From Mediterraneibacter hominis (GTDB taxonomy: Bacteria > Bacillota > Clostridia > Lachnospirales > Lachnospiraceae): 64,000 nucleotides of DNA. The notes below the pieces were generated by a model that had not been told where the DNA came from, made no database searches, and saw only the letters and a list, made by a program, of their open reading frames with translations. The stretch is from contig NZ_JACOPF010000001.1 of the NCBI RefSeq assembly GCF_014287475.1, positions 558,001-622,000 on the forward strand, read 5' to 3'. The translations under genes were made by a program, and so were the position numbers. This document shows, piece by piece, positions 44,431 to 52,571 of the stretch; the stretch's first letter is position 1, and the number at the start of each line of letters is the position of its first letter.

Positions 44431-44555
44431 ACGCTCCATTTCGCTATCGGCAGTCGCCGAATGAAAAGAAACAGGAAGTACCCTGCTTACATGCAAGCAT
44501 GACACAGGGACTTCCTATTCTTTTCGCACTGCTTGTTGCTTCGTTAAATTTATAT
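44405..44555 (-). repeat. Structured inverted repeat, right copy
   Basis: A 151-bp copy on the minus strand. It contains the rnfB stop codon (44550-44552), as the left copy contains that of apbE. The 46-nt hairpin lies at 44472-44517. Its loop region is identical to the left copy, but the stem arms differ at 13 positions and still pair. The second hairpin is at 44447-44460. Confidence 0.92.
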
Positions 44556-45344
44556 TTTAATTATTTTTCTAGGGCACTTTTCTGCGCAGATACCACAGTT
44601 TGTACATTTTTCCACATCTATATGTGCAAGGAAATTTTGGACTGTGATTGCTCCTGCCTCGCAGTTTTTCTCACACAGGCGGCATCCGATACAGCCTACC
44701 TCGCATACACTCATCAGCGCTTTGCCTTTTTCATTGGAATTACACTGTACAAATGTCTGCTGCTTATATGGAATCAGCTCAATCAGATGCTTCGGACAGG
44801 CGGCAATACACTTTCCGCACGCTTTACATGCTTCTTTGTCTACTACTGCGATTCCGTCTTTTATGTGAATCGCATCAAACGGACATGCTTTTACACAGCT
44901 TCCATACCCCAGGCAGCCAAAGGCGCACCCTTTTGCTCCCCCATCCTGCATCTGACTCGCCATCACGCAGTCTTTTATTCCAAAATACTCATATTCTGTC
45001 TTTGCTTTCTCACATGTGCCTCCACATTTTACAAAAGCAACTTTTCGCTGCTGTTCTCCGGCCGCCTCGCCCATGATTTCCCCTATCTTTGCGGCTACAG
45101 GTGAACCACCTACCGGACATCCTCCGATTTCGGCTTCTCCTTTGACAATTGCAGCGGCAAGTCCAGAACATCCTGCATAACCGCAGCCACCGCAGTTATT
45201 TCCAGGCAGCACTTCAAGAATTGCCTCTTCTCTTTCGTCTGCCTCAACAGCGAATTTTTTTCCAGAGATGCCAAGAAAGACTCCGATGAATAACCCTGTA
45301 CCGCCGACAACAACAGCGGCTAATATAATTGCTCCTATGCTCAT
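44550..45344 (-). CDS. rnfB: Rnf complex ferredoxin-like subunit RnfB
   Basis: Accepts electrons from ferredoxin and passes them into the Rnf pump. It is 264 residues long. A membrane anchor is at about 5-28, the 4Fe-4S site NNCGGCGYAGCSG follows near 49-61, then several CxxCxxCxxxCP clusters (ACKACGKCIAACP, CIGCRLCEKNC, KCTNCGICAEKCP). Last gene of rnfCDGEAB. The coding end merges directly into the repeat. Confidence 0.95.
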   Translation of the reverse strand: MSIGAIILAAVVVGGTGLFIGVFLGISGKKFAVEADEREEAILEVLPGNNCGGCGYAGCSGLAAAIVKGEAEIGGCPVGGSPVAAKIGEIMGEAAGEQQRKVAFVKCGGTCEKAKTEYEYFGIKDCVMASQMQDGGAKGCAFGCLGYGSCVKACPFDAIHIKDGIAVVDKEACKACGKCIAACPKHLIELIPYKQQTFVQCNSNEKGKALMSVCEVGCIGCRLCEKNCEAGAITVQNFLAHIDVEKCTNCGICAEKCPRKIIKI

Positions 45345-45357
45345 ACGTTCGTCCCTC

Positions 45358-45948
45358 CTATATCAATCCTGAAAATCCGAAAAATGCGATTGCCATCAAT
45401 CCGGCTGTCACAAGTACAATCGGAGTTCCCTGGAAAGATTCCGAAATATCATTGTATTCGATTTTTTCCCGAATTCCTGCCATTAAAACAATCGCTATCA
45501 GGAACCCTACCGCTGTGGCAAAGCCATTTATTACCCCTGTAAAAATATTATATCCATCCTGTACATTCGTCAATGCAACCCCGAGAACTGCACAGTTTGT
45601 AGTAATCAAAGGAAGATATACGCCGAGAGCATTATAAAGCGGCGGCATTGCCTTTTTTAAAAACATTTCAACGAATTGCACAAGTGCGGCGATAACCAGA
45701 ATAAATACAATTGTATTGAGATACTCCAGTTTTCCATCCATAATATTTTTATTTCCAAGTATAAATTTATAAATCAGTCCAGTCACAAAAGAAGCAATTG
45801 TTATAACAAATACAACAGCTCCGCCCATTCCGGCGGCAGTCTTTACATTTTTGGAGACTCCCAGGAAAGGACAGATGCCAAGAAACTGACTAAGCACCAC
45901 ATTATTTACAAGTGCAGACCCTACTGCAATCAATAATAACTCTTTCAC
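45358..45948 (-). CDS. rnfA: Rnf complex subunit RnfA
   Basis: Integral membrane subunit. It is 196 residues long with six helices. The GTG at 45948 is chosen: it has AGGAGG eight bases upstream and gives the usual N-terminus MKELLLIAVGSALVNNVVLSQFLG; an ATG two codons earlier is too close to the ribosome site. CPFLGVS and TTNCAVLGVAL carry the cysteines that bind an intramembrane iron-sulfur cluster with RnfE. Confidence 0.95.
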   Translation of the reverse strand: MKELLLIAVGSALVNNVVLSQFLGICPFLGVSKNVKTAAGMGGAVVFVITIASFVTGLIYKFILGNKNIMDGKLEYLNTIVFILVIAALVQFVEMFLKKAMPPLYNALGVYLPLITTNCAVLGVALTNVQDGYNIFTGVINGFATAVGFLIAIVLMAGIREKIEYNDISESFQGTPIVLVTAGLMAIAFFGFSGLI

Positions 45949-45960
45949 TGCCATCTCCTC

Positions 45961-46680
45961 CTATTCTTTTTCTTCCTTATCAGTACCTGTCGGAAAAATA
46001 TGTCCGCCGCATACGGATTGGTTTGCACAGGAGCTGCAGCCCTCCGTACAGCCGGAACTTAACGCAGCCTCTTTTTGCCCTTTTTTTGCCGCTTTGTTTT
46101 TCAATTTATTTTGCAGGGCAACAAGTCCTGCCAAAACAAAGAACGCGCCGGGAGCAAGAATAAAAATAGTAAGAGGCTCGTAAGAATCTGGCAGCACCTG
46201 CATATTAAAGATTTTTCCAGAACCAAGCAGCTCTCTGACGATTCCAATACAGGTAAGCCCGATGGTAAAGCCAAGTCCCATGCCAATTCCATCAAAGATA
46301 GAAGGAAGAACTGGATTTTTGGAAGCATAGCTCTCTGCTCTTCCTAATATAATACAGTTTACAACGATAAGAGGAATATAAAGCCCAAGAGAATCATACA
46401 GACTTGGTATAAACCCTTCTAAGAGGAAATCCACAATCGTCACAAAAGAGGCGACAACTACAATGAATGCAGGCATTCTTACCGAATCTGGGATAATCTT
46501 GCGCAGCATAGATATCAGCATATTTGACATAACAAGCACTGCCGTCGTAGAAAGTCCCATTCCTACTCCATTTGTTGCTGATGTCGTAACTGCCAGAGTC
46601 GGACACATCCCAAGCATAAGGACGAAGGTTGGATTTTCTTTTACAACGCCGTTATAGATTCGTTCCATACACTTATTCAT
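45961..46680 (-). CDS. rnfE: Rnf complex subunit RnfE with cysteine-rich tail
   Basis: Integral membrane partner of RnfA. It is 239 residues long. NPTFVLMLGMCPTLAVTTSA and PLIVVNCIILGRAE hold the cluster cysteines. After the last helix comes a lysine-rich stretch and a tail GCTEGCSSCANQSVCGG with four cysteines, additional to the core fold. The ATG at 46680 has GGAGG eight bases upstream and overlaps the rnfG end. Confidence 0.94.
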   Translation of the reverse strand: MNKCMERIYNGVVKENPTFVLMLGMCPTLAVTTSATNGVGMGLSTTAVLVMSNMLISMLRKIIPDSVRMPAFIVVVASFVTIVDFLLEGFIPSLYDSLGLYIPLIVVNCIILGRAESYASKNPVLPSIFDGIGMGLGFTIGLTCIGIVRELLGSGKIFNMQVLPDSYEPLTIFILAPGAFFVLAGLVALQNKLKNKAAKKGQKEAALSSGCTEGCSSCANQSVCGGHIFPTGTDKEEKE

Positions 46681-47287
46681 TCGCACCGCCTCCTAACTCA
46701 TTCTGAAAATATACAAGTGCAGAATCCACCGCATTCGTGACGGCATTTGTCGTAATTGTCGCACCGCTGATGGCGTCAATTTTATCATCGCCCTCTTCTC
46801 CGGTTTTTGTATAGGAGAATTTTTCCACCTGCTTATCCTTAAATTGATTTTTAAAATCTGATTCGTCTGCTTTCATTCCAAGACCAGCTGTCTCACCGAT
46901 CGAAAGCATCTCCACTCCTTTTACGGTACCGTCATTTAAAATTCCTACAGACATTTCAATGTCCCCTGCATATCCTTCATGGGAAGTGACATTGACAACA
47001 TAGCCAATCGTCTCACCGTCTGCGCCTTTTCCCTCTGCAACTTCTATAATGTCATCCTGGGTATATCCGTTTTCCTTTAAAAGAGCAGCCGCAGCATCTG
47101 CGTCAAATTCCTTGTATGTCTCAAAGGAATCCGCATCGGAAAGCACCGCCTGAAATGCCTCTTGTTTCGCTTTTTCCTGCGCGGCCTGAATCGGTTTTTC
47201 CGTAATACCATATACAAGCCCGAGAGACAGTCCGGCAACCACCGTAATTGCGGTTAATATCAATGTATTCTTAACTATTTTATTCAT
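46673..47287 (-). CDS. rnfG: Rnf complex FMN-binding subunit RnfG
   Basis: Membrane-anchored flavoprotein. It is 204 residues long. One helix at about 7-28, then an extracytoplasmic FMN-binding domain with GETAGLGMKA and the flavinylation motif DAISGATITT, whose last threonines are the covalent FMN site. The nearby ApbE is the expected transferase. It overlaps the rnfD stop by 1 bp (TAATG). Confidence 0.95.
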   Translation of the reverse strand: MNKIVKNTLILTAITVVAGLSLGLVYGITEKPIQAAQEKAKQEAFQAVLSDADSFETYKEFDADAAAALLKENGYTQDDIIEVAEGKGADGETIGYVVNVTSHEGYAGDIEMSVGILNDGTVKGVEMLSIGETAGLGMKADESDFKNQFKDKQVEKFSYTKTGEEGDDKIDAISGATITTNAVTNAVDSALVYFQNELGGGANE

Positions 47288-48219
47288 TATTTTTCTCCTC
47301 CTTTACCAAATGGTTTGGGAAGCGTAACCTTTTCAATCAGCGGTACTAAAAGGTTGCTGATAATGATCGCATAGGAAACCCCTTCTGCTGAACCTCCAAA
47401 CAATCGGAACAGACCTGTCAGAATTCCCAGACAGACCCCATACAATATTTTACCGCCGCTTGTAATCGGAGACGTCACATAGTCTGTAGCCATAAACCAT
47501 GCGCCAAGCATAAGGCCGCCGCCGCACAGATGCGCTGTAATATACTGCGCATCCAAACCATGCCCTCCAAAAATAGTGATAAAAATTACAAAGGTTACAA
47601 TATATGTACCTGGAATCCGAAGATCAATGATCCCCATCAGGAGCAAAAACATAGCTCCTATCATGATCGCAATAACGGAGGTTTCACCAATCGTACCGCG
47701 GATATTTCCAATCAGCATGTCCATTGTATTGACAGCCTCCCCAGCTTTCAGATTTGCAAGAGGGGTCGCCCCTGTCACCCCGTCATATACGAAATATGTC
47801 ATTCGCCCGGTAAAGCAAATCATAAGGAAGCACCTTGCTCCCAATGCCGGATTCATAAAGTTCTGTCCCAGTCCTCCAAAAAGCTGTTTTACAACAATGA
47901 TTGCAAACACTGCGCCTAGTACTCCCATCCACCAAGGAAGGGTGGGCGGAAGATTTAACGCAAGCAAAAGCCCTGTTACAACCGCACTGAAATCTTTTAT
48001 TGTAATCGGCTTATGCATTAGTTTCTCATAGATATATTCAGACAATACGGCTGCCGCTGTTGTGACAGCCACTAAGACCCATGCGTTCTCATGCCTAAAA
48101 TTATAAATTCCGAATATAGTTGCCGGAAGTAATGCAATCACAACCATGAGCATAATATTACTGCTTGTCACTTTATCCCGAATGTGCGGTGAGGATGATA
48201 CATTCATTTTTTCGTTCAC
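47287..48219 (-). CDS. rnfD: Rnf complex subunit RnfD
   Basis: Ion-translocating membrane subunit carrying covalent FMN. It is 310 residues long with several helices. The flavinylation motif GVTGATPLA lies near residue 160. NPALGARCFLM and FMATDYVTSPIT are conserved. The GTG at 48219 has GAGGTG six bases upstream; an ATG four codons later is an alternative. Confidence 0.94.
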   Translation of the reverse strand: MNEKMNVSSSPHIRDKVTSSNIMLMVVIALLPATIFGIYNFRHENAWVLVAVTTAAAVLSEYIYEKLMHKPITIKDFSAVVTGLLLALNLPPTLPWWMGVLGAVFAIIVVKQLFGGLGQNFMNPALGARCFLMICFTGRMTYFVYDGVTGATPLANLKAGEAVNTMDMLIGNIRGTIGETSVIAIMIGAMFLLLMGIIDLRIPGTYIVTFVIFITIFGGHGLDAQYITAHLCGGGLMLGAWFMATDYVTSPITSGGKILYGVCLGILTGLFRLFGGSAEGVSYAIIISNLLVPLIEKVTLPKPFGKGGEK

Positions 48220-48233
48220 TTTTTTCACCTCTC

Positions 48234-49553
48234 TTATTTTTTCCTCTTATTTGCCAATGCAATTTTTCTCATGGAGCCAATCGCCTGTTTTAACTGTCTT
48301 TTTGCCGGACAGACATAACTACAGGAGCCGCACTCTACACATTCTAACCCATGCAGCTTTGTAAATGACTCCTCGTCCATCCGTTCTGCATAATCCGCCA
48401 GACGTGAAGGGATAATGCGGCTCGGGCAAACCTCCACACAGCGTCCGCAGTTAATACATGCTGTGGCAGGCGCCTTCGATACAATATCCTCTTTGAATGC
48501 TAAAATAGAAGAAGAGGTTTTCGTCACAGGAGCATCCAGTGAAACCATCGCAAATCCCATCATCGGCCCGCCGGAAATTAATTTCTGCGGTGCTTCTTTA
48601 AATCCTCCTGCCGCTTCTATCAGCTCTCTGTGGTTCGTTCCGAGCAATACTTTAAAGTTTCCCGGATGTTCCACAGCATCGCCACTCACTGTCACAATTC
48701 TCTCCATCAACGGTTTTCCTTCAATCACCGCCCTGTGTATCGCAATCATTGTTTCGACATTGTCCACAATACAGCCCGCGTCCGCCGGAAGCATAGTGGA
48801 ATTGATTGCACGTCTTGTCACAGCATAAATTAATTGACGCTCTGCTCCCTGCGGATATTTTGTCATCAATGCTTTTACTTCTATCCTCGGTTCATCCGCA
48901 GTCGCTTTACTTAACTTTTCAATGCAGTCCTTCTTATTATCTTCAACAGCAAAAACTCCCTTTGCTTTAGGAAACAAAGAAAGGATCACCTTCATACCAC
49001 TTACCAGTTCTTCTGTATTTTCCAGCATACGGCGGTAATCTGCGGTTATGTAAGGCTCACATTCTGCACAGTTGGCAATGATATACTCAATTTTCTCCGG
49101 TTCCTTCGGGGAGAGCTTTACCTTTGTCGGGAATCCGGCGCCGCCCATTCCTACAACCCCCGCATTGCCAATCTTTGTTAAAATTTCATCGTTTGATAAC
49201 TCGGAAAGAGGCTTTACTGGCTCATATTCTACCTCCTTATATTCTTCGTCATTTTCTATCACGATACACTCTACTTTGCTTCCGGCCGGATTAAAGTGCT
49301 GTTCTAATCCCTTGACAATTCCAGATACCGAAGCATACACAGGAGCAGAAACAAACCCGCCTGCCTCCGCTATCACCTGCCCCTTTAACACATGCTCTCC
49401 CTTTTTTACAACGGGAGTTGCCGGAGCGCCTATATGTTGTGAAAGTGGATAGACCAACTGTCCCTTTGGAAGAATCTGCGTAATTGGCTGGTCTTTTGCA
49501 AGGCTTTTCCCATCATTTGGATGAATCCCGCCTTTAAATGTTAAAAGTCCCAT
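48234..49553 (-). CDS. rnfC: Rnf complex NADH-side subunit RnfC
   Basis: Soluble subunit that reacts with NAD. It is 439 residues long. It opens MGLLTFKGGIHPNDGK, carries VGMGGAGFPTKVKL for FMN/NADH binding near 135-150, a SLBB region, and two 4Fe-4S motifs CINCGRCVEVCPSRI and CVECGSCSYVCPAK at about 370-420. The ATG at 49553 lies eight bases after AGGAAGG. First gene of the operon. The promoter upstream is AT-rich and ambiguous. Confidence 0.96.
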   Translation of the reverse strand: MGLLTFKGGIHPNDGKSLAKDQPITQILPKGQLVYPLSQHIGAPATPVVKKGEHVLKGQVIAEAGGFVSAPVYASVSGIVKGLEQHFNPAGSKVECIVIENDEEYKEVEYEPVKPLSELSNDEILTKIGNAGVVGMGGAGFPTKVKLSPKEPEKIEYIIANCAECEPYITADYRRMLENTEELVSGMKVILSLFPKAKGVFAVEDNKKDCIEKLSKATADEPRIEVKALMTKYPQGAERQLIYAVTRRAINSTMLPADAGCIVDNVETMIAIHRAVIEGKPLMERIVTVSGDAVEHPGNFKVLLGTNHRELIEAAGGFKEAPQKLISGGPMMGFAMVSLDAPVTKTSSSILAFKEDIVSKAPATACINCGRCVEVCPSRIIPSRLADYAERMDEESFTKLHGLECVECGSCSYVCPAKRQLKQAIGSMRKIALANKRKK

Positions 49554-49725
49554 TCTTTTTCCCTTCCTTTCCCTTCTTGTCTCACAATACATTTATTTTA
49601 CTAAATTCTACATACAAAATCTAGTATTTGAAAAATAATAATTGCACATTTATCCATACATCTTGTCGATTTTTTAACATGTAAAAGCCCCATTTTATCT
49701 CTCCTTCATTCCAAATTACCCATAT

Positions 49726-49774
49726 AAAAATATGTCCTGTCACAAGAGAAATTCTCCTGGCAGGACATATTTTT
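49726..49774 (-). terminator. Terminator of the CatA-like gene
   Basis: AAAAATATGTCCTG and CAGGACATATTTTT form a 14-bp stem around a 21-base loop. It lies about 45 bp after the CatA-like stop and upstream of rnfC. A- and T-runs on both sides let it act in both directions. Confidence 0.8.
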
Positions 49775-49817
49775 ACATTCCTTATTCTATTATCCTTCTA
49801 TCTTGCCGATATATGGA

Positions 49818-50453
49818 CTATCGCGCAATGGCCGCAATTTCTTCGTTTAAAAAATCATAAAATTTAGAAATGTGTAAGCCGTCCACTAATGCATGATGGC
49901 ATAGCACAGATACTGGAAGAAATATTTTTTCATTCTGTATAAAATATTTTCCCCATGTAATTCGCGGATTGCTGTCTGCTGGAATGGGCGTAGGGTTAAT
50001 AAGCGCAGTATAAGAAACCCACGGGATTGTAGATATAAAAATTTTACCTAATATATCGTCTGCTTCCTCATTGATTGAGTTCTTTTGTTTTGCCGTTTCC
50101 TGTTCGTTTACAGCGTAATGAATATAATCCTCAAAGGAGCGATTACTGTCAAGGTCGCAGTAACAGTATGTGCCGTCACTTAGTGCTACTGTATGAGAGG
50201 TTAAGCAATAATCATATTCTACAATCTGATTATTAAGAATCCTTTGCCTAAATTCCGGCACCTGATTTACAGATCTGGAAACACAATAGCAAATTGACAA
50301 AAAGAACGGAAGTTTTTTCGCCTTAATCGTTTTCATCAGATCTGTAATATCTACATTTACTGTCAGTCCAACATATGGGTAGGCCAAACTATTAAAGTAT
50401 TCAAAGTGATTTTTTCTTTTGTAAGTTTCCATATTTAAATATTTATAATCCAT
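49818..50453 (-). CDS. CatA-type chloramphenicol O-acetyltransferase-like protein
   Basis: Acetyl-CoA dependent O-acetyltransferase family. It is 211 residues long, close to the usual length. The catalytic motif CHHALVDGLHI (HHxxxDG) lies near residues 186-196; PFFLSICYCVSRSVN and DSNPRITWGKYF are family features. True resistance activity cannot be inferred, since many chromosomal relatives have weak or unknown activity. A single gene with strong AAAGGAGGGG and its own terminator, set between rpsA and rnf. Confidence 0.85.
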   Translation of the reverse strand: MDYKYLNMETYKRKNHFEYFNSLAYPYVGLTVNVDITDLMKTIKAKKLPFFLSICYCVSRSVNQVPEFRQRILNNQIVEYDYCLTSHTVALSDGTYCYCDLDSNRSFEDYIHYAVNEQETAKQKNSINEEADDILGKIFISTIPWVSYTALINPTPIPADSNPRITWGKYFIQNEKIFLPVSVLCHHALVDGLHISKFYDFLNEEIAAIAR

Positions 50454-50585
50454 TTTTTATCCCCTCCTTTCTTTCAGATATACAGACCGGACGTCACACC
50501 CTGTCACATGATACCAGCGCAGAGAAAACAAGCCGCCGCCTTTTGAGTTAACCACCTGAACGTGCGCTCATGGCGCGTAAAAAAT

Positions 50586-50612
50586 AAAAGGCGGTCACAA
50601 TCACCGCCTTTT
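50586..50612 (-). terminator. Terminator after rpsA
   Basis: GGCGGT and ACCGCC with flanking A/T pairs and a seven-base loop, followed by a T-run on both strands. It ends the cmk-ispH-rpsA unit 15 bp after rpsA. Confidence 0.85.
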
Positions 50613-50627
50613 TATTTTACAATTTAT

Positions 50628-51725
50628 TCATTCTTCTACACTTTCTTCTGTCTCAGCCGGCGCTGCCTCTGCTTCTGGTTCTAAAGCCTTCATGCTTAGG
50701 CTGATTTTCTTTTCTGCTTCATTGAGATCCACAATTTTTGCTGTAATCTCCTGTCCGATAGTAAGAACATCCGAAGGTTTCTCCACATGTGCCCTGGAAA
50801 TCTGTGAAACATGAAGTAATGCATCTACTCCCGGCGCTAGTTCTACAAATGCCCCGAAATCCGTCATACGTGCAACTTTACCCTGAATCACAGAGCCCAC
50901 TGCAAAATCTTCTGAAGCATGTGCCCAAGGATTCGTCTCTGGGAATTTTAAGCTAAGCGCAATTTTTGTATCATGGATATCCTTAACAAGTACCTTCAGC
51001 GTATCTCCTACCTGAAATACCTTTTTAGGATTTTCTACTCTGCCCCAGGACATCTCTGAAATATGTAACAGTCCGTCCACACCGCCTAAATCAATAAATG
51101 CGCCGAAATCTGTTACATTCTTCACAGTACCTTCCACCGTATCTCCAATTTGCAGTTTTTCAAACAGCTCTCTCTGTCTCTCTGCACGCTCTGCAACAAG
51201 CAGCTGCCTTCTGTCTCCAATCACACGATTTCTGCGCGGATTGAATTCACTGATCACAAACTCAATCTCCTGTCCTTCATACTTGCTCAAATCCTTCTCA
51301 TAAGAATCTGATACGAGGCTTGCAGGGATAAATACACGCGCTTCTTCTACAGTCGCGCATAAACCTCCGCCAAGAATTTGTGTAACCGTTGCTTTTAATA
51401 CCTCTTTGTTTTCGTATGCTTCTCTTAATCTTTCATTGCCTTTTTCAGCAGCAAGACGCTTATAAGTAAGCAATACCTGTCCTTCACCGTCATTTACCTT
51501 CAAAACTTTAACGCTCATCGTATCCCCGACTGAAACAACTGTCGTAAGGTCGATAGACGGGTCATTGGAGTATTCATTCTTTGTAATGATACCATCTGCC
51601 TTATAACCGATATTCAGGATAATCTCCTCCGGCTTCACATCGATTACAGTACCTTCGACTACCTCTCCATTATGAATTGTTTTGAATGACTCATCTAACA
51701 TTTGTTCAAAAGATAATTCTGACAT
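50628..51725 (-). CDS. rpsA: 30S ribosomal protein S1-like protein, four S1 domains
   Basis: RNA-binding protein of the S1 family. It is 365 residues long. Four S1 repeats: about 18-85, 103-170 (more divergent), 188-257 with KNVTDFGAFIDLGGVDGLLHISE, and 273-345 with ARMTDFGAFVELAPGVDALLHVSQ. An acidic tail closes it. The ATG at 51725 follows GAGGAGG and lies 20 bp inside ispH. In many clostridia the two are one fused gene; here they are separate. Confidence 0.92.
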   Translation of the reverse strand: MSELSFEQMLDESFKTIHNGEVVEGTVIDVKPEEIILNIGYKADGIITKNEYSNDPSIDLTTVVSVGDTMSVKVLKVNDGEGQVLLTYKRLAAEKGNERLREAYENKEVLKATVTQILGGGLCATVEEARVFIPASLVSDSYEKDLSKYEGQEIEFVISEFNPRRNRVIGDRRQLLVAERAERQRELFEKLQIGDTVEGTVKNVTDFGAFIDLGGVDGLLHISEMSWGRVENPKKVFQVGDTLKVLVKDIHDTKIALSLKFPETNPWAHASEDFAVGSVIQGKVARMTDFGAFVELAPGVDALLHVSQISRAHVEKPSDVLTIGQEITAKIVDLNEAEKKISLSMKALEPEAEAAPAETEESVEE

Positions 51726-52560
51726 TATTTTGAACCTCCTCAATTATATTGTTGGGCGTGGATGCCCCCGCTGTAATACCTACTGTTTCCACTGACCCTA
51801 ATTGATTCAAATCCAAATCGTCAAGCGTCTGTATATAGTACGTATCTTTACATGCTCTGTTACATATTTCAAATAACTTCTGGGTATTGGAACTATGTTT
51901 ATCGCCAATTACTATCATAGCATCCACCGCTTCTGCAATACTTCGTGCCTCAGTCTGGCGTTCTTTTGTAGCATTACAGATTGTATTTAAAACACTTACA
52001 TCATAACTCTTTTCAGAAATAATTTCAACTAAATCTTTAAATTTATTGTAATTAAATGTCGTCTGTGCTACAATACAGATTTTTTTCCCTTTTTCGACAG
52101 AAAGTTTTTCAATATCTGCTGCATTTTGTATTACAGCAGACTCTTTTCCCGCCCATCCCTTAATTCCTTTTACCTCTGGATGTTCTGGATTTCCGATAAT
52201 AATGATGTACTTTCCCTGTGCACTCTCCCGTTCAACAATCCTATGTATCTTCTTCACAAATGGACAGGTCGCGTCTACCACCGTAATATTTCGTTTACTG
52301 AGTTTTTCGTGAATTCGTTTTTCGATTCCATGGGAACGTATGATAACAATCCCTTCTGTAAGAGCGTCCAATTCTTCTTCTGATTGTAAAACGACAACTC
52401 CCTTTTTCTCCATATCTTTTACAACTTCCGCATTATGAATAATCGGCCCATATGTATAAATTTTCTTTTGTTCCTTCTTCCCAAGCTGTTCATATACCGT
52501 ATCAACCGCGCGCCTGACGCCAAAACAAAACCCCGCTGTCTTTGCCCTTATTACTTCCAT
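51706..52560 (-). CDS. ispH: 4-Hydroxy-3-methylbut-2-enyl diphosphate reductase
   Basis: Last step of the MEP isoprenoid pathway. It is 284 residues long. The three cluster cysteines are in TAGFCFGV, DATCPFV and NTICNAT; SHGI and GITAGASTP are also present. The ATG at 52560 has AAAGGA six bases upstream and lies 11 bp after cmk. Confidence 0.96.
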   Translation of the reverse strand: MEVIRAKTAGFCFGVRRAVDTVYEQLGKKEQKKIYTYGPIIHNAEVVKDMEKKGVVVLQSEEELDALTEGIVIIRSHGIEKRIHEKLSKRNITVVDATCPFVKKIHRIVERESAQGKYIIIIGNPEHPEVKGIKGWAGKESAVIQNAADIEKLSVEKGKKICIVAQTTFNYNKFKDLVEIISEKSYDVSVLNTICNATKERQTEARSIAEAVDAMIVIGDKHSSNTQKLFEICNRACKDTYYIQTLDDLDLNQLGSVETVGITAGASTPNNIIEEVQNNVRIIF

Positions 52561-52571
52561 TTCTTTTCCTT

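Noticed and set aside
44412..45104. A 230-codon plus-strand frame opposite rnfB
   Set aside because: rnfB is certain from its iron-sulfur motifs; the opposite frame has no domain and begins in the repeat.
49593..49720. Promoter of the rnf operon
   Set aside because: Several AT-rich hexamers could serve (for example TAGATT-17-TAAAAT), none clearly better than chance in this AT-rich stretch.
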